From the NCBI GenBank assembly GCA_963589235.1, contig CAVAJX010000102.1:1-30598 (forward strand): 30,598 nt of DNA. Direction: 5' to 3'. The notes under the pieces were generated by a model. That model was given only the letters and a program-made list of their open reading frames with translations, was not told the DNA's origin and did not search any database. Position numbers and translations under genes: made by a program. This document shows positions 24,017 through 30,598 of the stretch, piece after piece (position 1 is the stretch's first letter; each line of letters begins with the position of its first letter). Source of the stretch: CAG-877 sp963589235 (GTDB taxonomy: Bacteria > Bacillota_I > Bacilli_A > RF39 > UBA660).

Positions 24017-25225
24017 TTATTTATTAGCTAAACGATAAGTATCACGTACAATTACTATTTCTTCATCAGTTGGCTCTACATAAGCAGTAATTTTAGAATC
24101 TGCTGTTGTGATAGCTCCTGATTTTTGTTCTTTAAATTTAGCAATATTATTATTTGCTTCCTCATCTAAAACTATATTCATTGGTTTTTCTAGTTTTTTC
24201 ATTATATCATGACGTAATTTAATATCATTTTCTCCAGCTCCAGCTGTAAATACAATAGCATCTACTTCACCATTTAATTCGAAATAGAATTGAGCGATAT
24301 ATTTAACAATTGAGTTTACAACCATGTCTAGAGCTAATTTAGCGTTTTCATCACCAGACTCTGCTAGTTCCTGAACATCACGGAAGTCGTTTTTACCACA
24401 GATACCAAGTAATCCAGATTTTTTATTTAATTCATTTGTTACTTCTTCTACTGTCTTTTTAGTTTCTTTGCATACATATTCAATTATTGATGGATCGATT
24501 GAACCAGATCTTGTTCCCATCATTAATCCATCTAATGGAGTTAGACCCATGGTAGTATCTAAACATTTTCCATCTTTTATACATGAAATTGAAGCACCTG
24601 ATCCAATATGGCAGATGATTAAATTTACATCTTTTTTATTTAATTTTTCTTGCATTGTTTCAGTGATATATTTATGACTTGTTCCATGGAAACCATATTT
24701 TCTAACACCTAATTCTTTATACCAGGACATTGGTACTGCATACATATAAATATCTTTTGGCATAGTTTGATGGAATGCGGTATCGAATACAGCGACATTA
24801 ACTACTCCTGGCATTTTTTCTTGCATAGCTTTAATACCAGCAATTTCTCCAGGATGATGAATTGGAACTAACTTTGTTAATTCTGTTACACGGTCTAATA
24901 CTTCATCATCAATTACTACTGAATCAGAATAATATTCTCCAGCATGTACAACTCTATGTCCTACTCCTTTTATTTCACTAACATCTTCAATAACTTTATT
25001 ATCAAGAAGTTCCTGCATCATTACTTCTACAGCTTCACTATGATTTTTTAAAGCTTTTTCATGTCTAATTTTTTCTCCATTTATTTTTAAAGTCCAGAAA
25101 CAATCTGGTGCTCCGATCTTCTCTATATAACCATTGATTAATTCTTTTTCTTCTGGCATTGAATATAAAGAAAACTTTAATGATGAACTTCCACCATTAA
25201 CAACTAAATATTTTTCATTTGTCAT
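24017..25225 (-). CDS. ackA: Acetate kinase
   Basis: A 402-residue enzyme that converts acetyl phosphate and ADP to acetate and ATP. The ASKHA-fold phosphate loops are visible: VVNGGSSSLKFSLYS at the N-terminus, GFHGTSHKY, the HIGSGAS(I)SC region, GLTPLDGLMMGTRSG and TAGAGENDI. The catalytic Asp is in VFDTAFH and the key Arg in GHRVVH. Its length is normal. The frame runs open to 25279, but AGGAGG sits seven bases before the ATG at 25225, and the region above is a promoter, so I use 25225. No phosphotransacetylase gene adjoins it, so it is monocistronic between promoter and terminator. Its presence implies acetate formation by fermentation. Confidence 0.96.
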   Translation of the reverse strand: MTNEKYLVVNGGSSSLKFSLYSMPEEKELINGYIEKIGAPDCFWTLKINGEKIRHEKALKNHSEAVEVMMQELLDNKVIEDVSEIKGVGHRVVHAGEYYSDSVVIDDEVLDRVTELTKLVPIHHPGEIAGIKAMQEKMPGVVNVAVFDTAFHQTMPKDIYMYAVPMSWYKELGVRKYGFHGTSHKYITETMQEKLNKKDVNLIICHIGSGASISCIKDGKCLDTTMGLTPLDGLMMGTRSGSIDPSIIEYVCKETKKTVEEVTNELNKKSGLLGICGKNDFRDVQELAESGDENAKLALDMVVNSIVKYIAQFYFELNGEVDAIVFTAGAGENDIKLRHDIMKKLEKPMNIVLDEEANNNIAKFKEQKSGAITTADSKITAYVEPTDEEIVIVRDTYRLANK

Positions 25226-25250
25226 GTTTTTTCCTCCTAAATCTGTTTTT

Positions 25251-25279
25251 ATTCTAACCCTTTTTTTAGGCTTTGTCAA
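25251..25279 (-). promoter_or_regulatory. Sigma-A promoter of ackA
   Basis: A perfect TTGACA, a 17-nt spacer and TAGAAT (5/6) on the minus strand. It lies where a longer open frame of ackA would otherwise begin, which excludes that longer start. Confidence 0.75.
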
Positions 25280-25303
25280 TTGAAGAAGAAAACAACATTA
25301 TAA

Positions 25304-25323
25304 AGAAATAGAAGTCTATTTCT
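25304..25323 (-). terminator. Probable weak terminator after the 984-residue protein gene
   Basis: AGAAATAG and CTATTTCT form an 8-bp stem with a 4-nt loop. The following sequence (TTATAATG) lacks a good T-run, so it may be inefficient. Confidence 0.4.
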
Positions 25324-25336
25324 AGGCTCCTATTTG

Positions 25337-28291
25337 TTATTTACTTTTTGAAGATTCATTTACTTCAACGTTATTGTTTTCTTTATTGGCAATATATTCA
25401 GAAACCATATCTGTTACAGAATTTCCATATTTACCTGATTTTTCTTTTTGATTCATGTCCTTAGATACATTGTAAGCTAAAGCAACCGCAGCTGCTCCAT
25501 CAACAAATAAAGTTGTTCTTAAATCACTAGGTAGTGAGTTAATTGCTTCTATGTGTTCAGCAGATAAAGCAGATAAGTTTTCTCCTATTTGAACTGATTC
25601 TACCATACCATCATTCATTTTAGCAATAGCTCCTGGATGGCTTGAAACAAATCCCATAGCTTCTTCTACTCCATGTAAATCGAATTGTGGATGTGATGAA
25701 GCGTATTCTCTTAGTGTTGGAAGATATGATTCATATAAATCAACTAAATTTTGTTGAGTATCATTAGCTACATCTTTTAACATATCCAATGTAGCTTCTC
25801 TTGAAGTAATTCCTGAACTGTATTGACTGGCAATATCATTAATTTTACTTTGTACGGAATCAGCCATGCTATTATATGCCTCATGAACGGCATCATCTGC
25901 AGCTCTATAGCTACTTGAACCAACTTCCCATGATGATTGATCTAAAGTTTGTCTTTCCATTGTATTAGTATGATTTATAATATTTCCTTCAGCTTGGGCT
26001 TTCATTCCTTCAACAAAACCATCGCCATTATCTGTTAGTTTTGTTCCTTGTTCATGTACATTATCAATAATTGCATCATTATTAGCATTAGCTTGTGTAA
26101 CTTCCTCTTGATGATTCTTTAGTAATTCATCAGTCTGAGTGCCATGAACATTAATAGCACTAATTGTACTTATTACAGCACCTGTTGTTGCTACTGTAGT
26201 AAATAGATCTCTGATAAATGGATCATCACGATAATCTGATTTTACAATTACTGGTTCATAATATTTTGCACCAGATGATCTTGTTCCAAAAATACTTTGT
26301 TCAAATTCAGTATTGTTTGATAGTAATACTTCATTTTCAATAAAGGCATTCAAGGCACTTTCATCATCATTATTTCTAATAGCTGTCATTTCTTTTTGTT
26401 CTATTTCGGCTTGTTTTTTAGTTATTTCGGGATCTAAATTGCGTTCTTTTGCAAAACGCTTACCAACTATTGATAATTTCGTAGTAGCGGCTTTCATATC
26501 CTCTTCAAAACCATGTGCTCCTCCTGAAATCCATTGATTTGCTTCTTTATATTCTTCACGTAATTTATTAATCATTTCTGCTTTTCCAGCAAGAGCATTC
26601 TCACGTTTTTCAATTACTTCTTTTATTAGTTCTTTATCACCATCAGTGTTTATTTCACTTAGTATTTCATTACAATCATCAACAATCTTTTTAGCGTCAA
26701 ATAATTCTTTATATTTTTCTTCCATTGAATTATTTAGTGATGTAACATTTTCCATTGCATATTGTTGCATTCTTTCATTTAAAAGAATATTTAATATGTC
26801 AGGATAACGTTCTTCTATAACTTTTGTACCACGATACTCATTCCAAATTACTTTTAAATCGGCTTCATCTAGATTAGAAATTCTTTCTTTTAAGGTTGCT
26901 ACTGTTTTCTTTTCTTCAATTGAATATTTGATTCTATTGATTGCTTTTCTAATTAATTTTATTGGTACTTTTATAATTGCTGGTACTAAATGTACAATAT
27001 TATATAAATAATTCCCAGATTTTAATTCTTCTTTAAATTCTTTTGAAACTTTAATATTAGATGCTTTATACTTTTTACCAGTTTTAGCTTCAATATTTAG
27101 TCCTTCGGTCAATTCATTTATAATTGTATAGAAACCTCTTGGTGATTGTTCTTGTTTTTCTGTTGTAGTTTCAGATTCTTGAGCAGGTACTAATGATTTA
27201 TTATCTGGCATAGGTTTATATTCATTTTCAGGTTCCTGTACTGGAATTAGTGACTTATTTTCTGGTATTGGTGTGTTTTCTTCTTTTTCTCTTATTTGAT
27301 TAGGGTCTATAGGGACGATTGGTACCAAGCCTTTTTCTGATACTGGAACAAGAGCTTTTTCAGTAGGCATTGTTTGATATTCATTGTTCTCTTCTACACT
27401 TTCTTCTTGTTGTCTTAAATTGTCTGTTGCCTCTTGAACTCTTCTAATCATTTCATTTGGACTCATTTCGCCAGCACGGACTTTATCTAATAATTCATTT
27501 TTTAATTTACTTAATGATTCGGAGTTGTTTTCTTCTAATGTAGTTTGTTCATTTTTATTTTCTTCGGTTTCAACTACAACTGGTGTAATTTCTTGTTTTC
27601 TTCTTTCTTGTTCAATAACTTCATTCAAATTATTTATTTCTGATTCTATTTCAGCAATTATTTCTCTACTTCTTTGAAGCCTTTCATTTTCTGCCTCTTT
27701 TGCACTTAAATAACGGCTATTTAATTCATCCAATTCTTCATTGTTTAATGGTCCACGTTCAACAATTTCATTTCTCTCATTTGTAAATATTGTTTGAAAA
27801 TTATCCATTGAAGCTTGATAGGCGTTTCTAGCAACTCCCAAAGCTTCTTGCAATGTTCTTAGTCTTTCTTCATTACTAACTTGAGGAGCATTTTTTTCTG
27901 TTTGCTCATTGGTATTGGTAGTTTCTTCTACGACTTGTTCATTATTATCTCGATTAAGAAGTCCTTGTTGTAATTCGGCTGGTAGACTTTCCATAACAGA
28001 ATTTAGTTCTTCCTCTTTTTCGGCTATTTCTTCTTCACTGCCAGGAGCTAGAGTTAGTTCTCTCATTAAATCACTTGCATGAGTATAATTTTCAATAGTT
28101 CTTCCTTCATTTATTATTTCTTCTGATTTTCTCTTAATAAAATTTTCTATTATAGCTAATTCTCGTCGATAGTTTCCTGTTGATAAACGACGTTCATTTT
28201 TCATTATAGTTGTTCTTTCATTAACTAAACGTTCTAGTTCTTGTTGGTCACTTTCAAATTTTTTAATAATTTTTCTTATTTCTGTATTCAT
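25337..28291 (-). CDS. Large coiled-coil protein of unknown function (984 aa)
   Basis: I do not recognise this protein. Residues 1-300 are mostly charged coiled coil in three blocks (about 1-70, 140-235, 255-300). Residues 305-375 are proline-rich with three repeats of the form MPTEKALVPVSE, IPENKSLIPVQEPE and MPDNKSLVPAQESE. Residues about 385-460 are basic and moderately hydrophobic (NIVHLVPAIIKVPIKLIRKA). Helical, acidic segments follow to about 660. Near 690-715 is a short hydrophobic stretch (TTVATTGAVISTISAI), then an Asn/Gln/Ala/Ser-rich helical region and a charged tail. There is no signal peptide. AGGAG sits nine bases before the ATG. It follows the DUF1292 gene at 12 nt and shares its promoter. 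A scaffold or envelope-associated role is possible; no evidence decides it. Confidence 0.85.
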   Translation of the reverse strand: MNTEIRKIIKKFESDQQELERLVNERTTIMKNERRLSTGNYRRELAIIENFIKRKSEEIINEGRTIENYTHASDLMRELTLAPGSEEEIAEKEEELNSVMESLPAELQQGLLNRDNNEQVVEETTNTNEQTEKNAPQVSNEERLRTLQEALGVARNAYQASMDNFQTIFTNERNEIVERGPLNNEELDELNSRYLSAKEAENERLQRSREIIAEIESEINNLNEVIEQERRKQEITPVVVETEENKNEQTTLEENNSESLSKLKNELLDKVRAGEMSPNEMIRRVQEATDNLRQQEESVEENNEYQTMPTEKALVPVSEKGLVPIVPIDPNQIREKEENTPIPENKSLIPVQEPENEYKPMPDNKSLVPAQESETTTEKQEQSPRGFYTIINELTEGLNIEAKTGKKYKASNIKVSKEFKEELKSGNYLYNIVHLVPAIIKVPIKLIRKAINRIKYSIEEKKTVATLKERISNLDEADLKVIWNEYRGTKVIEERYPDILNILLNERMQQYAMENVTSLNNSMEEKYKELFDAKKIVDDCNEILSEINTDGDKELIKEVIEKRENALAGKAEMINKLREEYKEANQWISGGAHGFEEDMKAATTKLSIVGKRFAKERNLDPEITKKQAEIEQKEMTAIRNNDDESALNAFIENEVLLSNNTEFEQSIFGTRSSGAKYYEPVIVKSDYRDDPFIRDLFTTVATTGAVISTISAINVHGTQTDELLKNHQEEVTQANANNDAIIDNVHEQGTKLTDNGDGFVEGMKAQAEGNIINHTNTMERQTLDQSSWEVGSSSYRAADDAVHEAYNSMADSVQSKINDIASQYSSGITSREATLDMLKDVANDTQQNLVDLYESYLPTLREYASSHPQFDLHGVEEAMGFVSSHPGAIAKMNDGMVESVQIGENLSALSAEHIEAINSLPSDLRTTLFVDGAAAVALAYNVSKDMNQKEKSGKYGNSVTDMVSEYIANKENNNVEVNESSKSK

Positions 28292-28303
28292 TCTACCATA
28301 CTC

Positions 28304-28582
28304 CTAACTATTACGACTTTCTTCATCTATTTGAGCTAACACTTCTTGTACCATATCTAATTCTTTTGGATCTGTTATGTCTTCTAACTTTCCATTACCC
28401 GAAATTAAATTATATCCTGATACATATATTCTTTTGCGACCATTTTTATCAATTGAATGATCTGTATATCCAAAATATGTTTTACCAGTATCTTCTGAAT
28501 CAAATGTAAAAAGTATATCACACTCTATTTCTTTACCGTCTTTTAAAATTACTATTTTCTCCTCGTTTTCCAAGTATTCCAT
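28304..28582 (-). CDS. DUF1292-like small protein
   Basis: A 92-residue acidic protein. The order ...EEKIVILKDGKEIECDILFTFDSEDTGKTYFGYTDHS matches the DUF1292 (UPF0473) pattern: an opening strand, a D-G turn, then a strand with YxxxTD. The remainder (KRIYVSGYNL... and ELDMVQEVLAQIDEE) ends in a helix that is also usual in that family. The family's function is unknown. GAGGAG is ten bases before the ATG. It is first in the transcript of the 984-residue protein and has a perfect consensus promoter, so it is probably well expressed. Confidence 0.75.
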   Translation of the reverse strand: MEYLENEEKIVILKDGKEIECDILFTFDSEDTGKTYFGYTDHSIDKNGRKRIYVSGYNLISGNGKLEDITDPKELDMVQEVLAQIDEESRNS

Positions 28583-28614
28583 GTATTTTCAACTCCTCTA
28601 TATTACTTGATTTT

Positions 28615-28643
28615 ATTATATATTAGTCCATAATAAATGTCAA
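28615..28643 (-). promoter_or_regulatory. Perfect consensus sigma-A promoter (DUF1292 operon)
   Basis: TTGACA, a 17-nt spacer and TATAAT on the minus strand: both hexamers and the spacing are perfect. It drives the DUF1292 and 984-residue protein genes. Confidence 0.85.
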
Positions 28644-28694
28644 TTTTATGATGCTACTTTTATTTCAATAGTCTTATTTTTTTCTATTGTTTTA

Positions 28695-29165
28695 TTAGCT
28701 TTTATTATTAAGGTATATACATCTTCTTGTTTTTTTTTCTTTAGGCAGTTTATCAGTTATCTCATACTCTTCCAAGTCAGCAAGAAGATTTTTTTCATCT
28801 TTATTTTTGTATAATTTTAATTCTACATCGTTTTCTAAAGTATTAATTGATATTTTATATTCTATTTTTTGGGAATTTATCTTTTTGTCCTTATAATTTG
28901 TTATTTTAAAACTATAACTCTTTAGTCCTTTTTCTTTTAGATTTGAAATATCTACATTAAAGGTATTATTTACACTTTTTTCAATGATTGGCATAATCAT
29001 ATCAGCACTTTGTTTTTTATCATATTCTTTTTTCTTATTTATCGCTACAAACGTTAAAATTATTACTAATATTAATAGTGCAATAAAAGTTATTAATAAT
29101 ATTTTTTCATTTCCGGTATTTTTTTTTACGCCTTTTGTTTTTTTATTATCTATTTTCTTTGGCAT
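28695..29165 (-). CDS. Membrane-anchored extracytoplasmic protein, frameshifted near its end
   Basis: As read, this is 156 residues: a basic head (MPKKIDNKKTKGVKKNTGNE), one membrane segment (ILLITFIALLILVIILTFVA) and a beta-rich outer domain. The last residues (TRRCIYLNNKS) are unlike the rest. At a run of nine A (28730-28738) one base fewer would continue the frame as QEDVYTLIIKANKTIEKNK and on to a stop at 28646, giving a more natural beta-strand ending. So the gene is probably frameshifted, by real mutation, slippage or sequencing error. No family is recognised. It overlaps the 29177-29848 gene's end closely: its TTAGGATG site spans that stop codon, so they are cotranscribed. Confidence 0.65.
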   Translation of the reverse strand: MPKKIDNKKTKGVKKNTGNEKILLITFIALLILVIILTFVAINKKKEYDKKQSADMIMPIIEKSVNNTFNVDISNLKEKGLKSYSFKITNYKDKKINSQKIEYKISINTLENDVELKLYKNKDEKNLLADLEEYEITDKLPKEKKTRRCIYLNNKS

Positions 29166-29176
29166 ATTTACACATC

Positions 29177-29848
29177 CTAACTATTTAATTTTGTGATGGC
29201 ATCTAAAAAGATATTGTTTAATCGAGTTCTATCTTCATCTGATAATGTTTTTTCTATTATTGACGATGAAGTATCTTCATCTATTTTTACTTTGTTATTG
29301 ACTTTGGTATTTATGTTTACATCAAAATTTAATGGTTCATTATTTACTTCTGTACGTATGGTTAACTGTTGCTCCTGGTTGTATGATTTACCTTCTTTTA
29401 AATTTAAGAGATTCATAATATAATTTATGGAGACTTCTTTGTTGTTATTTACAATACCTAAATCAAAAAGAATACCTGTTTTTGTTTTTTCAATACTTAT
29501 AGTTCCTATTTTTTGATTTTCTGCATAAAGATTTATTTCTTTTGATTTTTCCTTACTGGTATATTCATATTTATATTTTTCATTATTGATTATGATTTCA
29601 CCAATACCTTCGTTTTTGTTTTTATACTCATAAGTTACAGTGACATTTTCTTTAGTCTTACTGTTAGTGTATATTATTTCATATTTTTTTATTTTATAAG
29701 TATAATTTTCAACGTAGGTGTTTAGTATTAAGCTAGCTTTTTTTGGAAAAATATTAGTTTTAAAATCGGCTATTTCTTTATTGGTACTTAATATAATCTT
29801 GCGAGATCTATCATCATTTTTAATACTTTTTATAATGTTTTTCTTCAT
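29177..29848 (-). CDS. Second half of a probably frameshifted extracytoplasmic protein
   Basis: A 223-residue frame, beta-rich (YTYKIKKYEIIYTNSKTKE and EQQLTIRTEVNNEPLNF), with no signal peptide or membrane segment. Its ATG lies inside the previous frame and has no Shine-Dalgarno site (AACTAAGTATCAATA before it). Removing one A from the AAAAA run near 29834 would join the upstream frame as EEKHYKSIKNDDRSRK, giving one protein of about 440 residues. I take it to be the C-terminal part of the upstream protein. The last residues (DEDRTRLNNIFLDAITKLNS) look like a normal helical end. The combined product would be an anchored outer-surface protein of unknown role. Confidence 0.6.
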   Translation of the reverse strand: MKKNIIKSIKNDDRSRKIILSTNKEIADFKTNIFPKKASLILNTYVENYTYKIKKYEIIYTNSKTKENVTVTYEYKNKNEGIGEIIINNEKYKYEYTSKEKSKEINLYAENQKIGTISIEKTKTGILFDLGIVNNNKEVSINYIMNLLNLKEGKSYNQEQQLTIRTEVNNEPLNFDVNINTKVNNKVKIDEDTSSSIIEKTLSDEDRTRLNNIFLDAITKLNS

Positions 29849-30479
29849 TATTGATACTTAGTTTTTCTTCCGTTATTTTATAATCACTTGGTTTTATATT
29901 GTTAGTAATATTTTCTATGATAAAGTTTGATAAGTATTTTGTATTATCAATTATGGATGTTTTTTCATCAATTGATTCAAAATAATTATCGTTTCCATTA
30001 TTTACGTAAGTGTTTAGAAAGCCTGATACATAGTAATACTTGGTTGAGTTTTCAGTTAGACATTTTAGTTCTAAAAGATTTGCTCCTTGAAGATTACTTT
30101 GTAAATGAAGAAATCTTTTTTTATTTTGAGCATCATTTATACTGGTTATCTTAATATTTGTTTCATTTAGATTTCTAAATATGTTTCCTAAGTTAAGAGT
30201 TAGGTTTTCTTTTTTTGTTATGCTATTTTGTTCAGTTAGGTAGGTATTGTTTAGACTATTAGAAGTTATTTTTATATCAGCTTCTTTTTTGTAGTTATTT
30301 GATAGTCCCGTGTCAAATTCAAACATATCAACTACTTCTATAACGTTTTCAAAGATATTGCTTACGCTTTTTTTAAGAATTCGTTCTTTGTTGGCAATAA
30401 ATTCAAAATAGAAACTGAGTGTTAATAATACTAGTGATAAAAGAAATGTAAATATTGGAAACTTATTTTTCTTTTTCAT
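29820..30479 (-). CDS. N-terminal half of a membrane-anchored extracytoplasmic protein
   Basis: A 219-residue frame from the chosen start. It has a short basic head (MKKKNKF), a membrane segment (IFTFLLSLVLLTLSFYF) and an extracytoplasmic region beginning EFIANKERILKKSVSNIFEN. Such an anchor plus beta-rich repeats recalls hypothetical envelope proteins of Firmicutes (DUF6583-like in layout), but I cannot confirm that. The frame stays open to 30512, but TAGGAG precedes the ATG at 30479, so I use that. It ends with EEKHYKKY* and overlaps the next frame by 29 nt without a ribosome binding site there, so the pair is probably one gene broken by a one-base change. An extended -10 promoter lies upstream. 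Confidence 0.65.
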   Translation of the reverse strand: MKKKNKFPIFTFLLSLVLLTLSFYFEFIANKERILKKSVSNIFENVIEVVDMFEFDTGLSNNYKKEADIKITSNSLNNTYLTEQNSITKKENLTLNLGNIFRNLNETNIKITSINDAQNKKRFLHLQSNLQGANLLELKCLTENSTKYYYVSGFLNTYVNNGNDNYFESIDEKTSIIDNTKYLSNFIIENITNNIKPSDYKITEEKLSINNEEKHYKKY

Positions 30480-30502
30480 ACTACCTACTCCTACTGTAAA
30501 AT

Positions 30503-30511
30503 AGTATAACA
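30503..30511 (-). promoter_or_regulatory. Extended -10 promoter of the 30479 gene
   Basis: TGTTATACT on the minus strand: TATACT (5/6) with a TGn extension, about 24 nt before the start. The sequence at the -35 position, TTGTTG, is a poor match. Confidence 0.5.
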
Positions 30512-30560
30512 TAAAGTTTATTTTTCAACAATATTTTACTGTGTTTATGTTAATCCTTTT

Positions 30561-30597
30561 TTAAAATGTTACCATATCATTAGTTAAAATGTTACCA
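30561..30597. repeat. Two 14-nt direct repeats at the window edge
   Basis: TTAAAATGTTACCA occurs at 30561-30574 and again at 30584-30597, a period of 23 nt. Repeated short motifs of this kind occur at the ends of some insertion sequences (for example the IS21 family) and in operators. The window ends too soon to tell. Confidence 0.6.
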
Positions 30598-30598
30598 A

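Noticed and set aside
25226..25279. Longer acetate kinase N-terminus
   Set aside because: The extension covers a TTGACA-17-TAGAAT promoter and lacks a ribosome binding site; AGGAGG fits the 25225 start.

Overview
The window is strongly AT-rich and almost every gene lies on the minus strand. It looks like chromosomal DNA of a Gram-positive (Firmicutes/Bacilli-type, probably host-associated) bacterium. Supporting signs are consensus sigma-A promoters, Shine-Dalgarno sites of AGGAGG or extended GGTGAT type, peptidoglycan genes (mraY and a PASTA-domain penicillin-binding protein), a sortase-type C-terminal anchor, and an OmpR-type two-component system. TGA acts as a stop and TGG as Trp, so the code is standard. 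The exact lineage cannot be fixed from this sequence alone. I saw no rRNA, tRNA or CRISPR array.

Layout, left to right (transcription runs right to left). 1-1246: a partial polytopic membrane protein that breaks off at the start of what looks like a LuxR-type helix-turn-helix. 1543-2358: a short-chain dehydrogenase. 2430-7818: an envelope-stress-like block made of response regulator, histidine kinase, MacB-type permease, ABC ATPase and HtrA protease. Two TTTAAG-N5-TTTAAR direct repeats, each exactly 10 nt upstream of a -10 hexamer, precede the regulator and the permease. This matches the CiaR operator of streptococci, where CiaR also controls htrA. 7914-11514: an operon of three exported proteins sharing a TasA/SipW-type N-terminus. 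11612-12592: mraY. 12680-14188: a membrane-anchored coiled-coil protein of unknown function. 14280-15043: a small membrane protein and a NUDIX hydrolase. 15118-16719: an ABC-F protein behind a complete leader-peptide attenuator (16735-16934). 16951-18855: a class B PBP with a PASTA domain.

18856-20676: an AAA+/DUF4143 ATPase flanked by two identical 107-bp direct repeats and preceded by a 13-bp-arm palindrome over its -35 box. 20677-22065: a beta-helix-like surface protein with an NPETSD sorting signal. 22185-25225: TlyA-type rRNA methyltransferase, diacylglycerol/lipid kinase and acetate kinase. 25337-28582: a 984-residue coiled-coil protein of unknown function behind a DUF1292 protein with a perfect consensus promoter. 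28646-30479: membrane-anchored extracytoplasmic proteins that appear frameshifted at A-runs. The window ends at two 14-nt direct repeats.

The most interesting regions are the CiaR-like regulon, the ABC-F attenuator, and the repeat-flanked ATPase island. The large coiled-coil and SipW-type surface proteins are the best candidates for undescribed functions.
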